Positions 1 to 7,857 of a stretch of DNA of 25,559 nt are shown here, in pieces. Made by a program: the position numbers and the translations under genes. This stretch comes from an uncultured bacterium (GTDB lineage Bacteria; Patescibacteriota; Minisyncoccia; Phycocordibacterales; UBA9973), in NCBI GenBank assembly GCA_903869975.1, contig CAIQBF010000038.1:1-25559 (forward strand), given 5' to 3'. Below the pieces are notes generated by a model, which made no database searches, had not been told where the DNA came from, and was given only the letters and a program-made list of their open reading frames with translations. Within the stretch, counting starts at the first letter, position 1. Each line of letters starts with the position of its first letter.

Positions 1-2
1 AG

Positions 3-590
3 AAGCGCGAGCCTTCGAGCGATTTTCGCTCAGCTCGACCTTCGTTTGAGAATCGTGGTGGTGGAGGATATAACAAGTATTCATCCAACCGTGACAGTGG
101 CGAGCGCCGTGAGGTGAAGCACAAGGCGACATGTTCTGATTGTAACAATGTCTGCGAGGTGCCGTTTCGTCCAAATGGATCGAAGCCAGTGTACTGCAAG
201 GATTGTTTCGGTAAAAAGAAGGGTGCATATCCAAGCAGTAACGAGAAGAAGGAATTCTCTCCTCGCGCAGAAACTGTACGCCAAGAACATTCTAACGCTG
301 AACCTCGCGATGCTCGCATCGACGAACTGAAAGCTCAGGTATTCTCTATGCAGTCGAAGCTCGACCGTGTCATAAAAATGCTCGAAGGAGGTTCACCTTC
401 AGTATCCGTTGCTACGCCGGTAGCAAAAGTAGCTGCCGTAGTTTCTACTCCGGTAAAAAAGGAAGAGAAGAAGGAGAAGAAAGTTTCTGCTCCTGCGGTC
501 AAAAAAGCTGTACCAGCTCCAGCCGTAAAGAAGCCTGCCGCAAAGAAGGTAGTAGCAAAAGCTAAGCCTGTTGCAAAAAAGAAGAAATAA
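3..590 (+). CDS. CxxC-x17-CxxC zinc-ribbon protein, 5' end cut by window edge
   Basis: The frame is open from the first bases of the window, so the true start lies upstream; the GTG at 114 is probably internal. The visible protein has a Gly/Arg/Ser-rich stretch, then a zinc ribbon CSDC - 17 residues - CKDC, with VPFRPNGSKPVYC between the pairs. This matches the small CxxC-x17-CxxC domain common in candidate-phylum bacteria. Residues around 'DELKAQVFSMQSKLDRVIKML' (split here from a longer helix) look like a short coiled coil. The C-terminus is a Lys/Ala/Pro/Val-rich tail resembling histone H1 tails. A nucleic-acid-binding role is inferred from the basic tail and ribbon; no enzyme domain is visible. 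It ends in TAA, 31 bases before the next gene. Confidence 0.8.
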   Translation, partial: KREPSSDFRSARPSFENRGGGGYNKYSSNRDSGERREVKHKATCSDCNNVCEVPFRPNGSKPVYCKDCFGKKKGAYPSSNEKKEFSPRAETVRQEHSNAEPRDARIDELKAQVFSMQSKLDRVIKMLEGGSPSVSVATPVAKVAAVVSTPVKKEEKKEKKVSAPAVKKAVPAPAVKKPAAKKVVAKAKPVAKKKK

Positions 591-604
591 TTACTGCGCG
601 GATA

Positions 605-613
605 TGCTACTAT
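605..613 (+). promoter_or_regulatory. extended -10 promoter of the AI-2E permease gene
   Basis: TGC followed by TACTAT, ending 8 bases before the ATG at 622. There is no Shine-Dalgarno sequence. The expected transcription start falls within a few bases of the ATG, so the mRNA would be almost leaderless. Confidence 0.55.
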
Positions 614-621
614 AGTGGTAT

Positions 622-1623
622 ATGACGACAGCTTCATCTTCTCGGTTTCTTATAGTCACATTACTTGCTACTTTTGTTGCGCTCTGTATTTTGTTTGCGC
701 CATACCTTGCCGTATTCGTACTGGCAAGTGTTTTTGGCATAAGTTTTCAACCGTTCAATCGAAAGCTGCGAACGATATTCGGCACGAATGGTGCGGCGCT
801 TATTAGCGTCATTGCCGTCGCGCTTCTTGTGGTTATTATTTTGACCGTTGTTGTAGCTCAGGTGGTGGCGGAGGCGGGTAGTATTCTCACTGCTCTGCAA
901 TCAGGAACATTTGCACCTGATAGCGCGATTGCTGTTGTGCAGGCCAAGATGACCGCACTTTTTCCTTCTGCAGGTATTGATGTGCTCGCTTCCTTCCAAG
1001 AAGCACTTTCGTGGCTCTTGCGCCAGACAGGTAGCGTATTTCAGAGCATTGCGGGTGGTGTTGTCACGCTGTTCCTCACACTCTTCGCGCTCTACTATTG
1101 GTTTAAAGATTCTGAGAAATTCCGCATGGAGACGCTGCGTATTATTCCGCTCTCAAGAGAGGATGCTGCCGGTATTCTTGATAGACTTACACTCTCAGTA
1201 CATTCGCTCATTAGGGGGACATTGGTTGTGGCGCTCATTCAGGGAGTCGTTGCTGGTGTCGGTTTTGTGATTTTTGGCGTTCCGAATGCATTTCTCTGGG
1301 CAAGCATTACGGTGTTTGCAGCGCTTATTCCAACACTTGGAACTACTATCATTATACTTCCGATGGTGGCGTACCTTGCTCTTTCGGGTCACATGCTTTC
1401 GGCTGCTGGGCTTGCTGTTTGGGGTATGTCTGCTGTTGGATTGATTGATAATATTCTTGGACCAAAACTCATGAGTCGTGGTACGAATATGCATCCGTTC
1501 TTTACGCTCCTTTCAGTTCTCGGCGGAGTCAGACTTTTTGGCCCGATAGGTGTATTTGCAGGCCCGTTACTGGTGAGCCTTTTCTTCGCTGTGTGTTATA
1601 CGTATTCTTCACGACAAGATTAA
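622..1623 (+). CDS. AI-2E family transporter (UPF0118/PerM-like permease)
   Basis: A 333-residue polytopic membrane protein. Two N-terminal hydrophobic segments are followed by a more hydrophilic region (about residues 80-140), then several further membrane helices. The C-terminal half carries the family signatures: the RGTLVVALIQGVVAG segment, FAALIPTLGTTIIILP, the DNILGPKLMSRG segment, and a final LLSVLGGVRLFGPIGVFAGP. The length is typical. Family members export small molecules such as autoinducer-2 or ions; the substrate here cannot be read from sequence. ATG start just after an extended -10 box. Its TAA overlaps the stop of the convergent protease gene by 4 bases. Confidence 0.88.
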   Translation: MTTASSSRFLIVTLLATFVALCILFAPYLAVFVLASVFGISFQPFNRKLRTIFGTNGAALISVIAVALLVVIILTVVVAQVVAEAGSILTALQSGTFAPDSAIAVVQAKMTALFPSAGIDVLASFQEALSWLLRQTGSVFQSIAGGVVTLFLTLFALYYWFKDSEKFRMETLRIIPLSREDAAGILDRLTLSVHSLIRGTLVVALIQGVVAGVGFVIFGVPNAFLWASITVFAALIPTLGTTIIILPMVAYLALSGHMLSAAGLAVWGMSAVGLIDNILGPKLMSRGTNMHPFFTLLSVLGGVRLFGPIGVFAGPLLVSLFFAVCYTYSSRQD

Positions 1624-2279
1624 TACGTAGCCCCTGGAATTACAAAAAATCCATAGAGAACGACACAGAAATTGAGTGCTGCGTGTGAGAGCACGACGAG
1701 GGGGAGACTCGGATAATAGAGATACATGATTGCAAATCCCATACCTCCCGTAAAAGCGAGAGGTAATCCAATCATTGGGTTGGGGAAAATAATATGAAGG
1801 AAGGTGAATATGAGCGCGTTTGCAAAAAGCACCATCGGTATATTTTTGCTGAGTTTTCCGAGCGCGGGCATCAGATATCCGCGGTAGGCGACTTCTTGTA
1901 CGAGCGAAACTATAAAGAAAAGATATATGAAATGGCGGTGCGTCCACCAGCGCTGGATTTCTTCTAAGTGGAGCACTTGCTCGCTAAAGAGGACTACTAT
2001 CAATATCATAATGATAGTGAACGCAAAGTAGGCACGAGCGTACCGTTTAGTTTCTTTTAGATGTAATCCAAACATACGAAGAGTCCATCCATCGAAAAAA
2101 AACAGAACGGCCGCAAGGCCTATAAAGGCGAGACTAAGGATCGATACGCGGTGTTCAATTGGTAGGACTCCGGTAGCGATGAGGCCGACGGGGACAATAA
2201 ACACAAGCAGGATTTGAAAGAAAATTTCCCGATTGCTAGTTTTGATGCCGTCGATAGTTTTTTGCAGTTCAGGGTGCAT
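1620..2279 (-). CDS. CPBP (Rce1/ABI) family intramembrane metalloprotease-like protein
   Basis: About 219 residues with multiple membrane helices. Three CPBP motifs can be placed: QEVAYRGYL (motif 1, normally EExxxR), FTFLH (motif 2, FxxxH) and SHAALNF (motif 3, HxxxN). The first Glu of motif 1, taken as catalytic in Rce1-type enzymes, is Gln here (codon at 1896-1898, minus). Activity may therefore be altered or lost. The ATG at 2279 is preferred over an in-frame TTG at 2291, because a TACAAT -10 box lies just upstream. Known members cleave prenylated or peptide substrates or act in bacteriocin self-immunity; no substrate gene is adjacent. Confidence 0.82.
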   Translation of the reverse strand: MHPELQKTIDGIKTSNREIFFQILLVFIVPVGLIATGVLPIEHRVSILSLAFIGLAAVLFFFDGWTLRMFGLHLKETKRYARAYFAFTIIMILIVVLFSEQVLHLEEIQRWWTHRHFIYLFFIVSLVQEVAYRGYLMPALGKLSKNIPMVLFANALIFTFLHIIFPNPMIGLPLAFTGGMGFAIMYLYYPSLPLVVLSHAALNFCVVLYGFFVIPGATY

Positions 2280-2292
2280 GGCTAGTGCCAAT

Positions 2293-2298
2293 ATTGTA
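2293..2298 (-). promoter_or_regulatory. -10 box of the CPBP protease gene
   Basis: TACAAT on the minus strand, ending 13 bases before the ATG at 2279. The predicted leader is about 6 bases. This supports the ATG rather than the upstream TTG at 2291 as the start. Confidence 0.45.
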
Positions 2299-2345
2299 CA
2301 CCTGTCGATTAGAAAATACAGCTAGCGCTTTCGATCAAAAACGTT

Positions 2346-2351
2346 TAGACT
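2346..2351 (+). promoter_or_regulatory. -10 box of engB
   Basis: TAGACT ends 6 bases before the GTG start at 2358, predicting a leaderless message beginning at or next to the GTG. No Shine-Dalgarno sequence is visible. Confidence 0.45.
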
Positions 2352-2357
2352 GCTATC

Positions 2358-2936
2358 GTGAATATAACTTCAGCCATCTTCGTCAAAGGCATTACTGGGC
2401 CTGATTCCATATTGCGCGATCTTGTACCCGAGATTGCCTTTATTGGGCGCTCAAATGTAGGGAAATCAAGCACGATCAATTCGCTCCTTGGCCAGGGTGT
2501 GCTTGCCCGTACCGGCAAGAAGCAAGGCAAAACGCGTGAGATCAATTTCTTTAAGGTGAATGACAAGATGTACTTCGTGGATCTTCCGGGCTACGGTTTT
2601 GCGCAAGGAGGGTATGAAGACCGTGAAGCTATTCGCGAAATGATCTTGGAGTATTTTACTTTTCCCGGCATCAATCTGCGAACAGTTGCGCTTATTATTG
2701 ACGGTAAGGTTGGTCTTACTGAATTCGATCGGGACATGCTCGACATTCTTCGAGACAATGGGCATCGCGTTGTTGTCATTATGAACAAGATGGATCGGCT
2801 CAATCAGAAAGAGACGAGTGAGACACTTTCCCGTATTGCGAAAGAAGCTCCGGACATGGAAGTCATTCCGTATTCGGCAATTACGAAGGCAGGGAAGGAT
2901 CGCCTTCTTAAAATATTGATTGCAAAAAAAGCGTAG
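2358..2936 (+). CDS. engB: EngB/YsxC/YihA ribosome-biogenesis GTPase
   Basis: A 192-residue TRAFAC GTPase. G1 is GRSNVGKSS (residues 30-38), G2 lies in GKTREINFF, G3 is DLPGYGFA, G4 is NKMD and G5 is the SAIT segment near the C-terminus. Length and motif order fit EngB, which binds GTP and helps mature the large ribosomal subunit. GRSNVGKSS and DLPGYG are diagnostic against Era and Der. G4 reads NKMD rather than the TKxD usual for EngB, a mild variation. The start is GTG at 2358, with a -10 box immediately upstream. It is divergent from the CPBP gene and 60 bases upstream of the cyclophilin. Confidence 0.93.
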   Translation: MNITSAIFVKGITGPDSILRDLVPEIAFIGRSNVGKSSTINSLLGQGVLARTGKKQGKTREINFFKVNDKMYFVDLPGYGFAQGGYEDREAIREMILEYFTFPGINLRTVALIIDGKVGLTEFDRDMLDILRDNGHRVVVIMNKMDRLNQKETSETLSRIAKEAPDMEVIPYSAITKAGKDRLLKILIAKKA

Positions 2937-2996
2937 TTTTATCGGGGGTATTTTTGTATTGATATCTCGGGTGGAATATGCGAGTATGCAAGTACT

Positions 2997-3473
2997 ATGC
3001 AAGCAACATTTCATACCAATAAAGGTCAGTTTACTATCGAGCTTTTTGAGAAGGAGGTGCCGAAGACTGTTGAGAATTTTAGTACACTTGCGCGGAAGGG
3101 TTTTTATGACGGAGTTAAATTCCACCGCATTATCGAGAATTTTATGATCCAAGGCGGTGATCCGCTTACAAAAGACGACACCAAGATGTCTATGTGGGGC
3201 ACCGGAGGTCCAGGGTATACTTTTGCCGACGAAATCGGACCGGACAATCGTAACCTCATCGGTACTATTTCCATGGCGAATGCTGGACCGAATACAAACG
3301 GCAGTCAGTTTTTCATCAATACAAACGACAATACATTCCTCAATCCGAAGCATACTGTTTTTGGCCGTGTTTCTGATGGCATGGAGGTCGTACACGACAT
3401 TGCTTCTACTGCCGTGGATGCACATGACCGACCGACTGAGCCGGTTATTATCGAAAAGATTACGCTCGCCTAA
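2997..3473 (+). CDS. cyclophilin-type peptidyl-prolyl cis-trans isomerase
   Basis: A 158-residue single-domain cyclophilin with no signal peptide, so probably cytoplasmic. Visible motifs are FHRIIENFMIQGGDP, which holds the catalytic Arg and the FMIQGGD loop, GTGGPGYTFADE, NTNGSQFFI and the NPKHTVFGRV segment. It is close to the PpiB type. It catalyses proline isomerisation in protein folding. ATG at 2997; no Shine-Dalgarno sequence. The 3' end overlaps the convergent MFS gene by 14 bases. Confidence 0.93.
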   Translation: MQATFHTNKGQFTIELFEKEVPKTVENFSTLARKGFYDGVKFHRIIENFMIQGGDPLTKDDTKMSMWGTGGPGYTFADEIGPDNRNLIGTISMANAGPNTNGSQFFINTNDNTFLNPKHTVFGRVSDGMEVVHDIASTAVDAHDRPTEPVIIEKITLA

Positions 3474-4683
3474 GCGATCGGTATCCGATACTAGCTGCTA
3501 CGAGTGCGGCAATACCGCCTACTACAAGACCATAGCGTGGTCCTGCGTGTTCAGCGATCCATCCAATGATCGGACCACCGATAGGGGTTGATCCAAGAAA
3601 CGCGACTGCGAGCAGTGCCATAACGCGTCCGCGCATTTCAGGGACGCTCTCAAGTTGTAGAATTATATTGCTGTATGCGAGGAAAATAATTGATGAAAAT
3701 CCGACGAAAGCGATAGCTATGATTTCAAGGATAAGCGTTGGCATAGCCGATGCAATGAGCGTGGTCACTCCAAAAAAGAATGCGGAAACAACGATACTTT
3801 TTCTTGTTGGGCGTTTTTTTGATGCGGTGTAGACGCCTCCGATCATCGAACCGATACCCATCGAGGCCATGAGTACTGCGTATGTCCCCGCAGATCCGTG
3901 AAATGTAAATTCAGCAAGGAGCGGAAGGCTCACGGTGAATTCATACGTGAGCGTTCCTATGATCGCCATCATTATCAAGGTGTTGTAGAGAACTGGGTGT
4001 TTGGCGACGTATCGGAATCCTTCTGCGAGCTGACCGCTTGCTCTTGTTATGATTTTTGTCGGAGAGAATTCTGCTCCGTTCATAGCACGTAGTGCGAAGA
4101 GTACTGCTACAAATGAAAATGCATTAATAAAAAAGAGCGGAGCGATTCCGACTGTTGCGATGAGTGTTCCAGCAAGAGCAGGTCCAACAACGCGTGAAAG
4201 ATTGATCTGGATTGCATTGAGAGATACGGCGTTTGCAAGACGGTCATCGCCAACGAGTTCAGTTACGAATGTTTGGCGCGCGGGGTTGTCGACGGCGTTA
4301 GTAAGTCCGAGGAAAAATGAGAGTACGTACACCATCCAAAGCTGCACGGTGTCTGTTGCGACAAGTACTGCAAGCGTAAGTGCCAGTACGGCAGAAATCG
4401 ACTGAGTGAAGTATAGTATTTTCCGTTTCGGAAAACGGTCAACGATCAGACCGCCCCAGGGTCCAAGAACGAGCATTGGGAGAAATTGTGCAGCGGTGAC
4501 AAGGCCGAGTTGTGTCCCCGAATGAGTCATTTGAAGTACGAGCCACGATTGCCCGATAGTCTGCATCCAGGTTCCAGACAAGGAAATAGCCTGTCCAGTG
4601 AAGTAAAGCCGATAATTACGAATCCGGAGCGATTCGAAGGTTGCCTTACTCACTGTTTTTATTTTGAGGAGGGTTGTACGCAT
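3460..4683 (-). CDS. MFS transporter, MFS_3/EntS-like exporter family
   Basis: 407 residues with about 12 hydrophobic segments. The N-terminus (LRIRNYRLYFTGQAISLSG, then WMQTIGQSWLVLQ) is typical of the MFS_3 group that includes enterobactin exporter EntS. The loop GLIVDRFPKRKIL is the MFS motif A between helices 2 and 3. NAVDNPARQTFV and RVVGPALAG are also characteristic of the group. Substrate unknown; drug or siderophore-like export is the usual role. ATG start, with a possible -10 (GATTAT) 8 bases upstream. Divergent from the P-loop kinase gene, with a 41-base spacer holding both promoters. Confidence 0.88.
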   Translation of the reverse strand: MRTTLLKIKTVSKATFESLRIRNYRLYFTGQAISLSGTWMQTIGQSWLVLQMTHSGTQLGLVTAAQFLPMLVLGPWGGLIVDRFPKRKILYFTQSISAVLALTLAVLVATDTVQLWMVYVLSFFLGLTNAVDNPARQTFVTELVGDDRLANAVSLNAIQINLSRVVGPALAGTLIATVGIAPLFFINAFSFVAVLFALRAMNGAEFSPTKIITRASGQLAEGFRYVAKHPVLYNTLIMMAIIGTLTYEFTVSLPLLAEFTFHGSAGTYAVLMASMGIGSMIGGVYTASKKRPTRKSIVVSAFFFGVTTLIASAMPTLILEIIAIAFVGFSSIIFLAYSNIILQLESVPEMRGRVMALLAVAFLGSTPIGGPIIGWIAEHAGPRYGLVVGGIAALVAASIGYRSLRRA

Positions 4684-4711
4684 AGGGGAGGATAATCTTC
4701 GATTACTATAC

Positions 4712-4717
4712 TATAAT
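4712..4717 (+). promoter_or_regulatory. consensus -10 box of the P-loop kinase gene
   Basis: A perfect TATAAT ends 7 bases before the ATG at 4725. The predicted start site coincides with the start codon, a clear leaderless-mRNA arrangement. No -35 or Shine-Dalgarno sequence is recognisable. Confidence 0.6.
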
Positions 4718-4724
4718 ACAACCT

Positions 4725-5261
4725 ATGCATGACAAGAAATTTATCATTAGTTTCCTCGGGTTCCCCTGTACAGGGAAGTCCACGATGGCAAAACTCCTTG
4801 CTGAGAGCGTGTCCGATATCTATTTTGTATCGACAGACAAGCAGAAATGGCTGCTCTCCGGCTATGACCGAAACACGCATCCTGTGCCTATCAAAGAAAT
4901 AACATTTGGGCTTTTTGAGGCTGTGTGCAAGACTGGCCTTCCTATTCAGCTCGAATATATTCGCAACAAAGAAGATTTCGAGGCGTGTAAGAAAATGGCC
5001 GCACAGTATGGATATGATTTTTTGTGCGTAGAATTTCGTGCGCCGCGTGAAGTATTACTTGAGCGATTCCGTGCTCGTGTCGTTGAGTCTGAGAAGACAG
5101 GGACGCCTATCTCGACTAAGACAGAGGCGCAGTTTCTTGAAAATCTCGATCTTGGCTACTACGCTCCACCAGATATACCAATCTTCGATACGGTGGTTCA
5201 GCCGCCGGAAGAAATCGTGGAAAAGGTACTTGGCATGCTGGTTTCTCGGGCTGCTGCGTAA
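4725..5261 (+). CDS. P-loop kinase of the AAA_33 / zeta-toxin-like type
   Basis: 178 residues. The Walker A motif GFPCTGKST (residues 12-20) is followed by FVSTDKQKWLLSGYD, where nucleotide-kinase-like proteins hold a substrate-binding Asp. The segment EVLLERFRARVVES resembles the Arg-containing lid of small-molecule kinases. The size and order fit AAA_33 kinases (zeta toxin, gluconate kinase or polynucleotide kinase relatives). The substrate cannot be told. No antitoxin-like gene is adjacent, which argues against a zeta-epsilon pair. Monocistronic from its own TATAAT promoter. Confidence 0.75.
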   Translation: MHDKKFIISFLGFPCTGKSTMAKLLAESVSDIYFVSTDKQKWLLSGYDRNTHPVPIKEITFGLFEAVCKTGLPIQLEYIRNKEDFEACKKMAAQYGYDFLCVEFRAPREVLLERFRARVVESEKTGTPISTKTEAQFLENLDLGYYAPPDIPIFDTVVQPPEEIVEKVLGMLVSRAAA

Positions 5262-5285
5262 GACATTAGGCCATTTCTTATTTTG

Positions 5286-5294
5286 TGCTAGAAT
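5286..5294 (+). promoter_or_regulatory. extended -10 promoter of trhO
   Basis: TGC plus TAGAAT, 20 bases before the ATG at 5315. It overlaps an in-frame GTG at 5285, which therefore cannot be the start. The leader would be about 13 bases. Confidence 0.5.
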
Positions 5295-5314
5295 CACGAA
5301 ACTACAAAAATCAT

Positions 5315-6184
5315 ATGGAAACCAACGAATATATTGTCATATTGTTTTATAAGTTTATCGACATAGCTGACCCTAAGGCTTTTGTCGAGGCTCACCGCGC
5401 CGAATGCGCGCGGCTCGGTCTAAAAGGCCGCATGCTTGTAGCGGCCGAGGGTATCAACGGTACCTTTGAAGGTACCCGTGCAAGCGTCGATGCATACAAG
5501 GCATTTTTGCATGCTGACCCGCGCTTTTCAGATATAAAGATAAAAGAGAGTGCTGGTACCGGCGTCGCTTTCCCTAAACTCAAAATCAAGGTTCGCGATG
5601 AGGTCGTCACCCTCGGTGCTGGACGATTTGATGTAGCAAAAGAGACAGCTGCTGAACTTCCTGCTGCTGAACTCCAGAAATGGTACGAGACAGGGGAGGA
5701 TTTTGTCGTACTCGATCTCCGTAACGATTACGAGATCGCAAGCGGCAAGTTTGAAGGCACTATCGATCCAGGTCTTGCAAATTTCCGCGACTTACCGAAG
5801 AAGCTCGATGAGATGAAGGATTTGAAAAACAAAAAAGTTGTCACTGTTTGTACGGGAGGTATTCGCTGTGAAAAGGCGACCTGCTTACTCAAACGCGAAG
5901 GATTCACCGATGTGTATCAGCTCAAAGACGGTATTCACACATACATGGAACAGTTTCCTGGTGAGCATTTCAAAGGAACTCTTTTTGTGTTTGATGACCG
6001 CATGACTACGGACGTCGTTCCTATTGAAAAGAAAGACATTATTGGTAGCTGCACTTTTTGTGGGGTGAGTACCGAGAATTACTGCTCTGACGACAGTGTT
6101 CGTCCTTCACGCAAAGTGCTCTGCTGCACTGATTGCTATGCCGTAGAAGCCTCACATCTTCGTCAGGCCGTCTTCGTTGCCTAG
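5315..6184 (+). CDS. trhO: tRNA uridine(34) hydroxylase TrhO (YceA family, rhodanese domain)
   Basis: 289 residues. The N-terminal acylphosphatase-like domain contains LGLKGRMLVAAEGINGTFEG. The rhodanese domain spans about residues 125-225, with LDLRNDYE and the active-site loop CTGGIRCEKA (Cys179). The C-terminal segment has Cys-rich elements (CTFCGV, NYCSDD, CCTDC) typical of TrhO. The family hydroxylates U34 of certain tRNAs to 5-hydroxyuridine, using molecular oxygen. This start is chosen over the GTG 30 bases upstream because an extended -10 box covers that GTG, and because family members begin a few residues before the conserved YYKF-like segment (LFYKF here). Confidence 0.92.
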   Translation: METNEYIVILFYKFIDIADPKAFVEAHRAECARLGLKGRMLVAAEGINGTFEGTRASVDAYKAFLHADPRFSDIKIKESAGTGVAFPKLKIKVRDEVVTLGAGRFDVAKETAAELPAAELQKWYETGEDFVVLDLRNDYEIASGKFEGTIDPGLANFRDLPKKLDEMKDLKNKKVVTVCTGGIRCEKATCLLKREGFTDVYQLKDGIHTYMEQFPGEHFKGTLFVFDDRMTTDVVPIEKKDIIGSCTFCGVSTENYCSDDSVRPSRKVLCCTDCYAVEASHLRQAVFVA

Positions 6185-6186
6185 TG

Positions 6187-6195
6187 TGATATAAT
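6187..6195 (+). promoter_or_regulatory. extended -10 promoter of the dsbB-dsbA pair
   Basis: TGA followed by a perfect TATAAT, ending 9 bases before the ATG at 6205. It begins 3 bases after the trhO stop. Predicted leader of about 2-3 bases. Confidence 0.6.
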
Positions 6196-6204
6196 CGTTC
6201 CCGT

Positions 6205-6627
6205 ATGCAATTTTTAAAGAAAAATAGCTTGTATTTAGCGTGGTTTGTCTCTGTTGTAGCTATGTGCGGAAGCTTGTATTTCAGTAATGTGCTTATGTAT
6301 CCGCCGTGTGTGTTGTGCTGGGCGCAGCGTATCTTCATGTATCCGCTTGTCTTCATTCTTGGAGCAGCTATTATCTATCGGGATACAAAGATCTATCGCT
6401 ATGTTTTCCCACTTGTTGCTGTCGGTGGCATTATCTCGATCTTCCACAATCTGCTGTACTTCAAGATTATTCCCGACACACTTGCTCCATGTACAACAGG
6501 TGTTTCGTGTACTACCAAGTTTGTCGAATGGTTTGGTTTTGTTACGATTCCATTTCTTGCGCTTGTTGCATTTGTGCTTATTACCATCTTAGTATTCATA
6601 AACAAAAAATCTCATGCGCGCACATAA
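6205..6627 (+). CDS. DsbB/BdbC-type disulfide oxidoreductase
   Basis: 140 residues with four predicted membrane helices. The two periplasm-side Cys pairs of the DsbB family are present: CVLC (Cys35-Cys38), just after the first helix in the context PPCVLCWAQR, and a second pair CTTGVSC (Cys95-Cys101). It reoxidises a DsbA-like thiol oxidase and passes electrons to a quinone in known systems. The gene overlaps the following DsbA-like gene by 14 bases, so the two are translationally coupled and act together in oxidative folding of exported proteins. Confidence 0.9.
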   Translation: MQFLKKNSLYLAWFVSVVAMCGSLYFSNVLMYPPCVLCWAQRIFMYPLVFILGAAIIYRDTKIYRYVFPLVAVGGIISIFHNLLYFKIIPDTLAPCTTGVSCTTKFVEWFGFVTIPFLALVAFVLITILVFINKKSHART

Positions 6628-7276
6628 AGAAGCAATCATCATCGGTATTATTAGCGTCCTTTTCCTTGCTGGCATGGGGTTCCTTATCTGGCGCACGCCA
6701 ACAGCTGTTAGTCCGGTAGGCCCAGTGCTTACGGCTGAGCAGTCGGCTATGGCGGTCCGTCCGGACAGTCGCATGACTGGTACCTATGGTGCTAAGGTCA
6801 CGATGGTTGAGTTCGGTGATTATCAGTGTCCAGCTTGCGGATACGATCATCCGATCCTCAAAAAGGTTATTGATACTTACTCATCGAATCCGAACTTCAA
6901 TTTCGTCTTCCGTCATTTCCCGCTTCCACAGCATCCGAACGCACCGATGGCCTCCCAGGCTGCTGAAGCTGCCGGAGCGCAGGGTAAGTACTGGGAAATG
7001 CATGACCAGATCTACTCTCATCAGAGCGAATGGTCTGAGTCTAAAGACGCCCTTCCTTTCTTTGTTTCCTACGCTACTACTATCGGTATCGATGTAGCCA
7101 AGTTTACCTCAGAGGTTTCATCAGGTAAGTATTCAAGTGTCGTAAAAGCGAGTCAGGATGATGCAAACAGGATTGGCGTTAATTCCACTCCGACTATTTA
7201 CATCAATGGTACACAGGTCTCACGCGTGACTGTCGAGAATCTAAACGCTCTTGTAGACGAGGCACTCGCGAAATAA
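6614..7276 (+). CDS. DsbA/BdbD-like membrane-anchored thiol-disulfide oxidoreductase
   Basis: 220 residues. An N-terminal uncleaved anchor (about residues 7-27) is followed by a linker, then a DsbA-type thioredoxin fold with active site CPAC (Cys72-Cys75) in VEFGDYQCPACG and the cis-Pro loop NSTPTIYING. FVFRHFPLPQHPNA is characteristic of the Thioredoxin_4/BdbD group. It introduces disulfides into proteins outside the membrane and is recharged by the upstream DsbB-like partner. The ATG lies inside the end of dsbB. A strong terminator follows at 7292-7325. Confidence 0.9.
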   Translation: MRAHKEAIIIGIISVLFLAGMGFLIWRTPTAVSPVGPVLTAEQSAMAVRPDSRMTGTYGAKVTMVEFGDYQCPACGYDHPILKKVIDTYSSNPNFNFVFRHFPLPQHPNAPMASQAAEAAGAQGKYWEMHDQIYSHQSEWSESKDALPFFVSYATTIGIDVAKFTSEVSSGKYSSVVKASQDDANRIGVNSTPTIYINGTQVSRVTVENLNALVDEALAK

Positions 7277-7291
7277 TCTTCTTCTCTATAC

Positions 7292-7325
7292 AAAAAAAGA
7301 AAGCCCATATGGGCTTTCTTTTTTT
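7292..7325. terminator. bidirectional intrinsic terminator between convergent operons
   Basis: A long hairpin with arms AGAAAGCCCAT and ATGGGCTTTCT, flanked by A-run and T-run. It can end transcription both of dsbB-dsbA (plus) and of the three-gene minus-strand operon. Confidence 0.85.
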
Positions 7326-7343
7326 GTGCACGAAGTGGAGTGT

Positions 7344-7487
7344 TTATCGTACTGGGTTCTTCGCCATCTTTGCCATCGTAATAACGACGGCGATTGCAAG
7401 GAGTACATGCGACCATGGTCCAAGGTGGAGTACGAAGAACGCGATAATCCACGCGACACCGAGAATGAATGAGATTGCTTGACCCAT
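7344..7487 (-). CDS. small membrane protein, 47 residues (Lmo0937-like)
   Basis: ATG on the minus strand at 7487; stop at 7344-7346. The product has two hydrophobic segments (AISFILGVAWIIAFFVL and VLLAIAVVITMA) separated by HLGPWSH, and a short basic end. Size and pattern resemble the Lmo0937 / DUF5670 family of tiny stress-associated membrane proteins; this is a resemblance, not a secure match. The start lies 4 bases after the stop of the YtxH-like gene, so it is the last gene of that operon. Confidence 0.7.
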   Translation of the reverse strand: MGQAISFILGVAWIIAFFVLHLGPWSHVLLAIAVVITMAKMAKNPVR

Positions 7488-7491
7488 ACGA

Positions 7492-7857
7492 TTATTTCTT
7501 CGCGACTTTCTTTACTGACTTTTTTGCTCCTTTGGCTGCTTTCGTCATTGCGCGCCAGTTCTTTTTGAGTTCGTCGACTTCTTTTTTGAGAGTGACTGAA
7601 TCAACATGCTTCAATGCTCCGTATTTTGCTTCGACGTCGCTAATGATCTTCTCGTAGACTGGAGTAGAGAGTTCTTTTGCCTTCTCCATTTTCTCCATAA
7701 CCTCAGCTTTCATTTTGATCATCCAGCTCTGCATGTCTTTGCGGTGCTTTTTGCCTTCAGGTCCGAAGAGGAGATATGCCGCTGCGCTTGCGACTGCGAT
7801 TCCGGCTCCTACTGCTACTGCCGCTCCAACACCGTTTCCAGTATTTTTCTTTGCCAT
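7492..7857 (-). CDS. YtxH-like envelope protein
   Basis: 121 residues. A glycine/alanine-rich N-terminal hydrophobic segment (about residues 9-30) ends in YLLFGPEGKKHRKDM, which matches the 'LFAPxxGxxxR' signature of YtxH proteins. A Lys/Glu-rich helical region follows, ending in a Lys-rich tail (KSVKKVAKK). YtxH proteins are general-stress membrane proteins of unknown biochemical role. Middle gene of a three-gene operon. Confidence 0.8.
   Translation of the reverse strand: MAKKNTGNGVGAAVAVGAGIAVASAAAYLLFGPEGKKHRKDMQSWMIKMKAEVMEKMEKAKELSTPVYEKIISDVEAKYGALKHVDSVTLKKEVDELKKNWRAMTKAAKGAKKSVKKVAKK

Noticed and set aside
2466..3425. 319-codon open frame on the minus strand
   Set aside because: Antisense to both engB and the cyclophilin gene, spans their intergenic gap and shows no domain.
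5285..5314. GTG start for trhO ten codons upstream
   Set aside because: The GTG is part of the extended -10 box; the ATG at 5315 fits the family N-terminus.
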